DNA of 64,000 nucleotides from Rhodanobacteraceae bacterium (GTDB lineage Bacteria > Pseudomonadota > Gammaproteobacteria > Xanthomonadales > SZUA-5), in the NCBI GenBank assembly GCA_016713135.1, contig JADJPR010000022.1, positions 186,001-250,000 of the forward strand, written 5' to 3'. Position 1 is the first letter of the stretch. The number at the start of each line of letters is the position of its first letter. The notes under the pieces were generated by a model that saw only the letters and a list, made by a program, of their open reading frames with translations, was not told the origin of the DNA and made no database searches. Of the stretch, positions 29,145-37,751 are shown one piece after another. The translations under genes were made by a program, and so were the position numbers.

Positions 29145-32100
29145 ATGAGCACGCCCGCCCACCAGCAATTGCCCGCGAGCGACAATGTCCGCGAGCAGGG
29201 GCCCTTGCGCTTCGTCACCGCCGCCAGCCTGTTCGACGGCCACGACGCCGCGATCAACATCATGCGTCGCCTGATCCAGAGCCAGGGCGCGGAGGTGGTG
29301 CACCTGGGCCACAACCGCTCGGTGGAAGACGTGGTGCGTGCGGCGCTGCAGGAGGACGCCGACGGTATCGCGCTGTCGTCCTACCAGGGCGGGCACATGG
29401 AGTACTTCCGCTACATGGTCGACATGCTGCGCGAGCGCGGCGCCGGCCATATCCGCGTGTTCGGCGGCGGCGGCGGCACGATCACACCAGAGGAAATCGG
29501 CGAGCTGCATGCCTACGGCGTGGAGCGCATCTACCACCCGAACGACGGCATGCAGATGGGCCTGGTCGCGATGATCGAGGACCTGATGCGGCGGGCGTAC
29601 AAGGGGCGGAAGAGCAGGGGCACGGGGCAGGGGCACGGGGCACGGGAGAAGCGGCTTCGCGCGAGATTGAACTCGGCGGCATGCTCTCGGCCATCGAGAG
29701 CGGCGACTACAGCGATGCCGAGCTGGTCGCGCTGCGCAAGCAATGGCAACTGGCCGGCGGGCATGTCCCCGTCATCGGCCTCACCGGCACCGGCGGCGCC
29801 GGCAAGTCCAGCGTCACCGACGAGTTGCTGAACCGCTTCCTCGCCAGCTTCCCGGAGATGACCATCGCGGTGATCTCGGTGGATCCCACGCGCCGGCGCA
29901 CCGGTGGCGCGCTGCTGGGTGACCGCATCCGCATGAACAGCCTGCGCAGCCCGCGCGTGTACATGCGCTCGATGGCCACGCGGCGGCAGAACGTGGCCAC
30001 CAATGTGGTGCTGAAGGACTGCATCGCCTACCTGCGCAGCCAGGGCTTCGACCTGGTGCTGGTGGAGACCGCCGGCATCGGCCAGAGCGATTCGGAAATC
30101 GTCGACCTGGTCGACTTCCCGGTCTACGTGATGACCAGCGATTTCGGCGCGCCGAGCCAGCTGGAAAAGATCGACATGCTCGATTACGCCGAGCTGGTCG
30201 TGCTCAACAAGTTCGACAAGCGCGGCGCCGAGGACGCACTGCGCGATGTGCGCAAGCAATGGAAGCGCAACCGCCAGCAGTTCCAGATGAAGGACGAGGA
30301 CGTCCCGGTCTATCCCACCATCGCCAGCCAGTTCAACGATCCGGGCGTGAGCTGGATGTTCGTCAATCTGTGCCGGTTGTTGAAGGCGAAGACGGGACAC
30401 GGGGCACGGGGCACGGGGCACGGGGAAGCGAACAGCCGCTGCAACTTCGAGCCTCATATCGACACCTCGCTCAAGGAGCCGCGCGCCACGGTGCTGATTC
30501 CGGGGGCGCGGGTGCGCTACCTGGCGGAGATTGCGGAGCAGGGCAGGGGCATCCAGCGCGGAATCGAGGCGCAGGCGGAGGCGGCGGCGCGGGCGGAAAG
30601 TTTCTACCGCGTGCTGGGCGACATGGGCGACGCGCTGCGGCCGGAGCCGCTGCACCTGTATCCGCACGACGCGCTGCTCGAATCGGCGCCGCGCAAGGCG
30701 GAAATGGAAACCGTGCGCGCTGACCGCAGCAGCTACCTGATCGACAACGACGAGCAGGAGCGCAACGCCAGCGAGCGCGCCATCCGCGTGCTGCGCCAGC
30801 GCTACAACGACGCCGTGCGCGCGCTCAGCAGCGAGTCGATCCAGTTGCTGCAGGACTGGCCGGCGCGCCTGAAATCCATCGTCGATCCGGTCACCGAATA
30901 CAAGGTGCGCGACAACACCATCCGCGTCGACAACTACCGCGAATCGCTGTCGCACCAGCAGATCCCGAAGATCGCCGCGCCCACGTTCAACGACTGGGCC
31001 AGCCTGCTGCGTTTCCTGATGAAGGAAAACCTGCCGGGCGCGTACCCGTACACCGGCGGCGTGTTCCCCTACCGCCGCACCGGCGAAGACCCCACGCGCA
31101 TGTTCGCGGGCGAGGGCACGCCCGAGCGCACCAACCGCCGCTTCCATTACCTCTCCCAGGGCCTGCCCGCCGCCCGCCTGAGCACGGCTTTCGACTCGGT
31201 CACGCTCTACGGCGAAGACCCGGCGCCGCGCCCGGACATCTACGGAAAGATCGGCAACTCGGGTGTGTCCATCGCTACCGTGGACGACATGAAGAAGCTC
31301 TATTCGGGCTTTGATCTGTGCGCGCCGTCCACCTCGGTGTCGATGACCATCAACGGCCCGGCGCCGATCATCCTGGCGATGTTCATGAACACCGCCATCG
31401 ACCAGCAGGTGGAGAAATACCTGCGCGAGGACGGCAAGCGCTGGGAAGCCGCGCGCGAGCGAATCGCCGCGCTCTACAAGGACCGCCCGCGCCCGCAGTA
31501 CGCCGGCATGCTGCCGGAAGGCAACGACGGCCTCGGCCTCGGCTTGCTCGGCGTCAGCGGCGACCAGGTGGTGGACGCCGACACCTACGCGAAGATCAAG
31601 GCGCGCACCCTCACCAGCGTCCGCGGCACCGTGCAGGCGGACATTCTGAAAGAGGACCAGGCGCAGAACACCTGCATTTTCAGCACCGTTTTCGCGCTGA
31701 AGATGATGGGCGACATCCAGCAGTACTTCGTCGACCAGAAGGTCCGCAATTTCTATTCGGTGTCGATCAGCGGCTACCACATCGCCGAAGCCGGCGCGAA
31801 CCCGATCTCGCAGCTCGCCTTCACCCTGTCCAACGGCTTCACCATTGTCGAGTACTACCTCGCGCGCGGCATGCACATCGACGATTTCGCGCCGAACCTG
31901 AGCTTTTTCTTCAGCAACGGCATTGACCCCGAGTACACCGTCATCGGCCGCGTCGCGCGCCGCATCTGGGCCCGCGCCATGCGCGAACGCTACGGCGCCA
32001 GCGCCCGCAGCCAGATGCTCAAGTACCACATCCAGACCTCGGGCCGATCCCTGCACGCCCAGGAAATCCAGTTCAACGACATCCGCACCACCTTGCAGGC

Positions 32101-32743
32101 CCTGTACGCGCTGTTCGACAACTGCAACAGCCTGCACACCAACGCCTACGACGAAGCCATCACCACGCCCACCGAGGAAAGCGTGCGCCGCGCGGTGGCC
32201 ATCCAGCTGATCATCAACCGCGAGCTCGGCCTCAACTTCTGCGAAAACCCCTGGCAGGGCAGCTTCGCCGTCGACTACCTGACCGACCTCGTCGAAGAAG
32301 CCGTCTACAAGGAATTCGAAGCCATCAGCGAGCGCGGCGGCGTGCTCGGCGCCATGGACACCATGTACCAGCGCGGCAAGATCCAGGAAGAGTCGCTGTA
32401 CTACGAGCACAAGAAACACGACGGCAGCCTGCCGCTGGTGGGCGTGAACACCTTCCTGCCCAAGGAACACGCCGGAGAAGGGGCGACGACGATTGAGTTG
32501 ATCCGCTCGACGGAGGCCGAGAAGCAGCAGCAGATCGACAATGTGCGCGGGTATCAGCTGTCGCGAAACAGCGTACGACTGGCCTCAGGCGGGGACGAGC
32601 CGCCGTTGAAGCGACTGCAGATCGTTGCGAGGGCCCGGCAGAATCTGTTTGCGGCGTTGATCGAGGCGGTGAAGACGCATAGCTTGGGGCAGATCAGTCA
32701 TGCGCTTTATGATGTTGGGGGGGAGTATCGGAGGAATATGTGA
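29145..32743 (+). CDS. icmF: Fused isobutyryl-CoA mutase IcmF (B12 domain-GTPase-mutase), frameshifted
   Basis: A three-module coenzyme-B12 enzyme. First is a B12-binding domain (LFDGHDAAINIMRRL, FGGGGGTITPEE). Then comes a MeaB-like GTPase chaperone with P-loop GLTGTGGAGKSS and NKFD. Then a mutase barrel (YPYTGGVFPYRRTGEDPTRM, EGTPERTNRRFHYLS, APSTSVSMTINGPAP), ending YRRNM. It rearranges branched or propionyl-derived acyl-CoAs and fits beside prpBC. The frame changes between the B12 and GTPase domains inside a GGGGCACG array (29617-29650); one added base gives about 1199 residues. A second array at 30392-30428 is in frame and reads TGHGARGTGHGE between GTPase and mutase. Confidence 0.92.
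29617..29650. repeat. GGGGCACG array inside icmF, first interdomain linker
   Basis: GGGGCACG/GGGGCAG words lie in the linker between the B12-binding and GTPase domains. The reading frame shifts in or just before it. A related in-frame array (GGGACACGGGGCACGG..., 30392-30428) lies in the next linker. Confidence 0.85.
30392..30428. repeat. GGGGCACG array inside icmF, second interdomain linker
   Basis: Four tandem near-copies of GGGGCACG lie between the GTPase and mutase domains and are translated as TGHGARGTGHGE without breaking the frame. Only the purine-rich arm is present, with no complementary arm, unlike most intergenic arrays in this window. Confidence 0.85.
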
Positions 32744-33843
32744 GCGCACTCGACCAAAAGGATCGCAAAAGACAAATGGATGGCCCTGGGACAAAGAAGA
32801 TGAAGGTAGATGAATTGCGCATTGACTTGCGCAATCCCAGAGCAGGTGCTCAAGTATTTCAAGACGAAAATGAGGCAATCCGGAATCTCATAGACCACGC
32901 TGACGTTCGAGAGTTGGTGACCTCGATCACGGCAGCGGGTTGGATCGAGTACGAGCCGCTCATCGTCGAGCGTTCCACCAGCACAGTGCTGGAAGGAAAT
33001 CGACGACTTGCGGCATTGCGGCTACTGCGCGATAACACTCTAAGATCGCGGTTCGGATTCGAAATCAGCGAAGCAATTCCGCAGCTGCCGGAAGAGATAA
33101 ACGTACTACTGGTGAACTCGCGAGAGGATGCGAGGGCGTATATCGCATTCAAACACATCAATGGCCCGGCAAAGTGGGACGCTTTGGCGAAAGCGAAGTA
33201 TGCACACGAATGGATGCTCCAGGGCTACGATGTGCGCCAAGTCTCGAGATCAATCGGCGATACGCACAACACAGTCTTGAGACTAGTCAACGGATATCGA
33301 GTTTTTGTTCAGAGTGTGGCTCAGGGATTTTCAATTGACGACATTACCGCGCGTCGATTCAATTTCTCTCACATCTACACCGCTGTGGCCCGGCCAAGCG
33401 TTCGTTCGTATCTAGGTTTGCCAGAGGATCCTTCCGGCTTGCTGATTGAAAATCCGGTTCCAAGTTCTAAGGAGGATGAACTGGAAGACTTTATGGGTTG
33501 GTTGTATGGTCAGAGCAGTCGAGGTAAAGAGAACGTTGTCAAGTCTCAAAATCCAGATCTCGGCCTCCTCGCGAGGGTTGTAGGTAATGAGCGAGCGTTA
33601 CATCACTTGATTTCTACTCGAAATCTCCGGGCGGCGTCCGAAATAATTGTTCCAGAATGGCACCGATTTAGTGATGCACTTAGAACCACCGCTGTAAATG
33701 CCGAGACTACCTTGGGGCTGATATCTCATTTCAATCCGACGGAACAGGCCGGATTACAGGACACGGTTCGCGCACTGGCCAATACTGTCAAGATCATACG
33801 CGATCAGATGATCGCAAAACTGACCGGCGGGGATGATTTGTGA
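32740..33843 (+). CDS. ParB/Srx-like DNA-associated protein
   Basis: A protein of up to 367 residues. After a short charged leader, MKVDELRIDLRNPR opens a ParB-type N-terminal domain with LVTSITAAGWIEYEPLIV and VLEGNRRLAALRLLRD (the E-G-N-R-R counterpart of the ParB GERRxRA box). A helical region with a helix-turn-helix look follows (QVSRSIGDTHNTVLRLV). The GTG at 32740 overlaps the icmF stop (GTGA); ATG at 32776 or 32800 are other possible starts. Codon use is more AT-rich than the neighbours, which suggests transfer. It is coupled to a nuclease-like gene and a DNA methyltransferase, so a modification/defence role is more likely than chromosome partition. Confidence 0.8.
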   Translation: MSALDQKDRKRQMDGPGTKKMKVDELRIDLRNPRAGAQVFQDENEAIRNLIDHADVRELVTSITAAGWIEYEPLIVERSTSTVLEGNRRLAALRLLRDNTLRSRFGFEISEAIPQLPEEINVLLVNSREDARAYIAFKHINGPAKWDALAKAKYAHEWMLQGYDVRQVSRSIGDTHNTVLRLVNGYRVFVQSVAQGFSIDDITARRFNFSHIYTAVARPSVRSYLGLPEDPSGLLIENPVPSSKEDELEDFMGWLYGQSSRGKENVVKSQNPDLGLLARVVGNERALHHLISTRNLRAASEIIVPEWHRFSDALRTTAVNAETTLGLISHFNPTEQAGLQDTVRALANTVKIIRDQMIAKLTGGDDL

Positions 33844-34877
33844 TCGGATCGCCAGGTGCTGATTCAAATAGGGCTGTTTGGGCCGACTGGCTTGAAATCG
33901 AAGCGTTGTTCCAAAACACTTGGGTTGGGGAAGCTCTCGTCCGGAGAACCGTGGGTATTGGAAGTGATGAGCAACGACTGAGCGATGATGATGAGCCAGT
34001 TGAAGAGGAAATTGCGGACAATGCAACCGCTCAACTCTTGGACCGGATTTCAGACGAGATTGGGTTTCGAAGTAGCGCCCTTCGGGAGAACTATCCGTTT
34101 GAGATCACAAGGACTCCATTCTCAATTAGAAGGCGCGCGGCGCGGACTCGTGCTCACAAAATCTACCTGTTCAATTTGCTATTGAGCGCGGTCAAGGAAA
34201 ACTTGATTTCAAACTCGAGACTTGGGGATGCTCGAGTTCGGCAAGGGCGAGTTCTTTTTCATGTCTGCGCGAGTGCAGCGGTGGCAGCGTTGCTCCATCT
34301 TGGAAAAACCTACTGGCTGGGATTCCCACGCCCCGATAGAACTGGTTTCTTGGCGGCGCTTGCGGAGTTGTGCATCAGAATTGGCGTCGGTCAAGCTCAC
34401 TGCACTGCACCTCGTGGCTTGCCTTCGAAGGCAAAGGATGATCAAGTCGATGTGGTGGGGTGGCGCTCATTTTCCGATGGCCGCGGGGCGGGATTAGCTG
34501 TGCTTTGTCAAGCCGCAACGGGAGCTAACTGGACCGAAAAGTCAGTTGCGGGCCACGTCGATGCGTTCACACATTGGTTCCTTAAGAGCCCGTATGCACG
34601 CGCGTGGCCGGCAATCGCCGTGCCGATAATGTCGCATCACGAGCTTGAGGAGTCGGATGGCGCGGAGGATTTCGCCGAGGCGCAGTTTAATTTTATGCAC
34701 AGGTTGAACTCTGACCATGGTGCTGTGCTGGATAGACTGAGAATAGTGGAAGGGACGAGTGAAATCCTAAAGCGTGACCCAATCGAAGCAGCGGAATCGG
34801 TCGCTGGCTACGACCGGATCGGTGAGCTTGAAATGTGGCTTGAAGACGCATTGCGTCATCTTGAGGCATCGCACTAA
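33840..34877 (+). CDS. Putative PD-(D/E)xK-like nuclease of a methyltransferase-linked system
   Basis: This 345-residue protein starts at a GTG overlapping the previous stop (GTGA) and is AT-richer than the core genes. It has a helical N-terminal half, then KAKDDQVDVVGWRSFSDG followed by GLAVLCQAATGANWTEK at about residues 200-230. An Asp in a hydrophobic strand followed by a strand ending in Gln fits a restriction-nuclease fold of the D...QxK type, although the usual lysine is replaced (Q-A-A) and NWTEK might supply it. I do not recognise a named family. The operon with a ParB-like protein and methyltransferase supports, but does not prove, a DNA-cleaving role. Confidence 0.6.
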   Translation: MIGSPGADSNRAVWADWLEIEALFQNTWVGEALVRRTVGIGSDEQRLSDDDEPVEEEIADNATAQLLDRISDEIGFRSSALRENYPFEITRTPFSIRRRAARTRAHKIYLFNLLLSAVKENLISNSRLGDARVRQGRVLFHVCASAAVAALLHLGKTYWLGFPRPDRTGFLAALAELCIRIGVGQAHCTAPRGLPSKAKDDQVDVVGWRSFSDGRGAGLAVLCQAATGANWTEKSVAGHVDAFTHWFLKSPYARAWPAIAVPIMSHHELEESDGAEDFAEAQFNFMHRLNSDHGAVLDRLRIVEGTSEILKRDPIEAAESVAGYDRIGELEMWLEDALRHLEASH

Positions 34878-35965
34878 TGCGAAGACACCCTTTTCACGCA
34901 ATCTGTCCGTATTTCGCGATGTTCCCCGAGAGTTTCGCGGCCGACGCCTTGTTGAGCTTTTCGAGGCCTAATGACTATGTTTTGGACCCCTTTGTTGGAA
35001 GGGGCACGACGATTTTTCAGGCATCTCTGCTTGGGCGACGGGGTCTTGGGATAGATATAAACCCGGTGGCGGTATGTATATCTGGCGCCAAGGTGAATCC
35101 TCCGGAATTAACGACTCTGCTGAGCAGAATTAAGAGTCTGGAACGAAGTTTTGGTGGTTGCGACTCAGGTAGTGTCGAGGCATTGCCGGATTTCTTCAGC
35201 CACTGCTTTCATCGTGAAACTCTGATGCAGCTGCTTTATCTGCGCACGAACTTGCTTTGGATGACGGATCCTGCCGACCGGTTCATAATGGCGCTAGTGC
35301 TTGGATTGTTGCACGGTGAGAGTTCGCGGTCGGCGAGATATTTCAGCAATCAAATGCCCAGGACAATCTCTACGAAGCCGAATTATTCCATTCGATGGTG
35401 GAATGAGCGTGGATTGCTTCCGCCGAAGCGAGACGTTTTTCCGATACTCTTCGAGGATGCAAAGTGGCGGTACAGTTGCGGAACGGCTTCGACGCATAGT
35501 TCTGTGAAGCATGGTGATGCGAGGCGAACAAGTGAACTCTTCTCCGGTTTCAAAAACCAGGTGGGTTTGGTTATTACATCTCCGCCATATTTGGATGTGA
35601 CTGATTATGCCGAGGATCAATGGCTTCGTTTGTGGATGCTGGGAGGCCCGGTTTCGCCGTCCCGAGGAATCTATGGAGATGATCGATATCGCGACATTAA
35701 CAGGTATTGGAGTTTCCTTGAAGAGGTCTGGTCAGGATGTTTGCCAATGATGAAGGCGGACTCTAGGTTTGTTATTAGAATCGGAGGCAAGTTGAGTGGC
35801 GAGGAATTGCGGTGCGGGCTGATCGATTCATTTGAACGCGCAGGCTTCACGGTAATTGACGCAAAGTTGACTTCGACGACAGATGTTGTGCGCCGCGAGA
35901 CAAGTCGTTTGCGACGCTCGAAAAATCGAAATGTTGAGCACGACTTTGTTATCAGGGTTGCCTGA
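34877..35965 (+). CDS. DNA methyltransferase (N4-cytosine/N6-adenine type)
   Basis: This 362-residue enzyme has the AdoMet site VLDPFVGRGTT (about residue 37) and GLGIDINP, then the catalytic VITSPPYLDVTDY (about residue 235). S-P-P-Y is typical of amino-methyltransferases, often N4-cytosine. The start FHAICPYFAMFPESFA resembles related enzymes (…YPAMFPP…), so the N-terminus is intact. TAATG links it to the nuclease-like gene. It probably protects sites or marks DNA for the system formed with the two upstream genes. Low GC relative to neighbours suggests acquisition. Confidence 0.88.
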   Translation: MRRHPFHAICPYFAMFPESFAADALLSFSRPNDYVLDPFVGRGTTIFQASLLGRRGLGIDINPVAVCISGAKVNPPELTTLLSRIKSLERSFGGCDSGSVEALPDFFSHCFHRETLMQLLYLRTNLLWMTDPADRFIMALVLGLLHGESSRSARYFSNQMPRTISTKPNYSIRWWNERGLLPPKRDVFPILFEDAKWRYSCGTASTHSSVKHGDARRTSELFSGFKNQVGLVITSPPYLDVTDYAEDQWLRLWMLGGPVSPSRGIYGDDRYRDINRYWSFLEEVWSGCLPMMKADSRFVIRIGGKLSGEELRCGLIDSFERAGFTVIDAKLTSTTDVVRRETSRLRRSKNRNVEHDFVIRVA

Positions 35966-36074
35966 TTAACGCGGAAAGGAGGAGCCGGGGGCATCTGGTG
36001 GAAAACTGGGCCACCCAAAAGTGGGGACGCCCGACGAATCCACTCCCGACACCCGCGCTAGCCAGCACATCAGA

Positions 36075-37571
36075 TTAATTGAGGGAAATCTTCCGAAAAG
36101 CCATTAGACCGGCCGGCTTGCTTGTGTCGAGCGCAGGCAGTGGCGGATATTCGACCTGTTCCAGCACGTAAAGGATGCCTCCCACCTCCGCAATACGCTC
36201 CCACACTCGTCGCGTGGATATCGTTCCGTTGGTACGGTAGCGAATCAAAATCAAACGGCCTTGGGTGTCGATTGACCATGTCAATGGGGTGTTGTATCCG
36301 GACCCGGTTCCGCCAGTGGCGAACGAATATCCGCTGGTGCTGCGGCACGCAGGCTCGATCTCGGCGAATGGCCTTTCACAACCGCGGAGGGATCGGAGCT
36401 GGAATCCGATCAGGTCCGCCGCGTCGAAGCCGCGGCCCTCGGTGCGCATGATCGGCTGGGAAAGGACCATGATGTCGCCACTGGCGCCTACCTGCACGCT
36501 GGTGGACGTTACGGTCTGGCGATTCGCGCTCGCCAGCACGTGTCTCGCCTGGGCGCCGTCGGCATACGTGATCTGGAGGTTGCCCAGGGGGCTGGTTGAC
36601 CACTGGAACTCGAGCTGGGACCGGTGGGTGATTCCGGTTCCGTCTGCACGGAATAGGTGAGCTTCTGCGCTTTCCACGGTCCCCGACACAATGCAATACG
36701 CCGTCATGCAATGGGGTAGTACCCAAGAGTCACCCGGAACGACAGGGATGGCGTGAAGCGGTCGATCGCCGACCTGCACTTGCGTCAAACGACTCAACGG
36801 AAAGGGTGCGACGAACTCGGGAGGTATTTCCGGATTGTTCGGGTAACGGTACTCGCCTTCGTAATTGACGCCGACGCTCAAGCTCCCCAGCGGACCACGA
36901 ACGTACTGGGCGCGCACCGCCGTGGCCACGACTTCCCGTATGACAAGGCAGTTGCAGCTTGGATGCACCGCGCTGATCAGATAGCTGTGAAGAGGCAGAC
37001 CATCGCGGTGAACGCCGCGAACGAGGCCTGAGGGCAGTGTGGTCCACGTGATGGGCTTGGCCGGCGCATAGATGGCCTCGTTCCACAGGAGCTCGCCATT
37101 CCCCGACGCGCCGAGAAAGAGGCGCGGGTAGTTGTTAATGACGCCCAATTCAAAGCTCGTATAGGGATGCAAGGCCACGTCGGTTGGCGGGGATGCCATC
37201 GGGAGCTGCGTGGGATCGCTGACGACGCGGGCGAGCGCGATGCACTCGGGCGACTCCGGTTCATTGAGGTAGCAAATGAACTCTCCACCCAAAGACTCCA
37301 CCAACTGGATCGCCAGCGGCAGTTCGCCTACCGCCTGCAGGGTGGTGGCGGCCCCAGCGGGCAACGGCGCACCGCTGTCCGCCAGCAACGCGACCAGTGC
37401 GCCGCGCTTCGTCGCGTCGTCGCAGGAATCGAGTCTCGCGAGGCCGCGTCCGTCGTCTTCGCAGTCGACTTGCGAGTCTCGCGAGACCTTGTGGGCGGTC
37501 TGGCGAAACCGGAGTCGACTCTCAGCAGTGGCGCCGGATATGTCGCGAAGGCGAAAAGCGGGGACACCCAT
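36075..37571 (-). CDS. Hypothetical protein, 5' end built from a dispersed repeat
   Basis: An open frame of 498 codons without stop and with protein-like composition (VINNYPRLFLGASGNGELLW, QLRSLRGCERPFAEIEPAC, YSFATGGTGSGYNTPLTWS, WERIAEVGGILYVLEQVEYP). I recognise no domain. The first 50 codons or so coincide with a dispersed DNA repeat (37429-37565), so the visible N-terminus may be an artefact and the original start or signal peptide may have been lost. A shorter start downstream is possible. The strand is opposite to its neighbours on both sides. Confidence 0.6.
   Translation of the reverse strand: MGVPAFRLRDISGATAESRLRFRQTAHKVSRDSQVDCEDDGRGLARLDSCDDATKRGALVALLADSGAPLPAGAATTLQAVGELPLAIQLVESLGGEFICYLNEPESPECIALARVVSDPTQLPMASPPTDVALHPYTSFELGVINNYPRLFLGASGNGELLWNEAIYAPAKPITWTTLPSGLVRGVHRDGLPLHSYLISAVHPSCNCLVIREVVATAVRAQYVRGPLGSLSVGVNYEGEYRYPNNPEIPPEFVAPFPLSRLTQVQVGDRPLHAIPVVPGDSWVLPHCMTAYCIVSGTVESAEAHLFRADGTGITHRSQLEFQWSTSPLGNLQITYADGAQARHVLASANRQTVTSTSVQVGASGDIMVLSQPIMRTEGRGFDAADLIGFQLRSLRGCERPFAEIEPACRSTSGYSFATGGTGSGYNTPLTWSIDTQGRLILIRYRTNGTISTRRVWERIAEVGGILYVLEQVEYPPLPALDTSKPAGLMAFRKISLN
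37429..37565. repeat. Dispersed TCTCGCGA-rich element, copy 1
   Basis: About 135 bp rich in the palindromic core TCGCGA. GACTTGCGAGTCTCGCGAG, CCTTGTGGGCGGTCT and CTCAGCAGTGGCGCC match the element at 47860-47985 almost base for base, with a shorter relative at 54160-54245. It overlaps the 5' end of the preceding minus-strand gene. Confidence 0.75.
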
Positions 37572-37596
37572 GTGGGCTGTCGGAATTGGCTGACGG

Positions 37597-37710
37597 GCGC
37601 GTCCGAAAGCTGCGGATCTGTGCTTGTCCTCGCTCTGTCCGCGTCTTCCGCTTTCTCTGTCGATCCGCGCGTGTCCCGTTTCCTCCGTTTCCTTCTACAC
37701 GTTTCCTTTT
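37597..37710. repeat. Head-plus-word element, copy 1 (degraded)
   Basis: GGCGCGTCCGAAAGCTGCGGAT followed by pyrimidine-rich TCCTCGC words. It matches the heads at 43259 (GAGCGCGTCCGTAATCTGCGG) and 48267 (GAGCGCGTCCAAAATCTGC). The words have drifted here. It lies just upstream of the DUF11 gene. Confidence 0.6.
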
Positions 37711-37751
37711 GCAGGCGTGTATCGTCGGATGAGGTGCGGGGAGAATGCGTC

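Noticed and set aside
29531..32470. 979-codon open frame on the minus strand
   Set aside because: It is the antisense shadow of icmF, produced by high-GC codon bias; the plus-strand protein has clear catalytic motifs throughout.
32740..33843. Chromosome or plasmid partition ParB
   Set aside because: There is no ParA gene or parS-like repeat nearby; the domain arrangement and methyltransferase/nuclease-like partners fit a DNA-modification context better.
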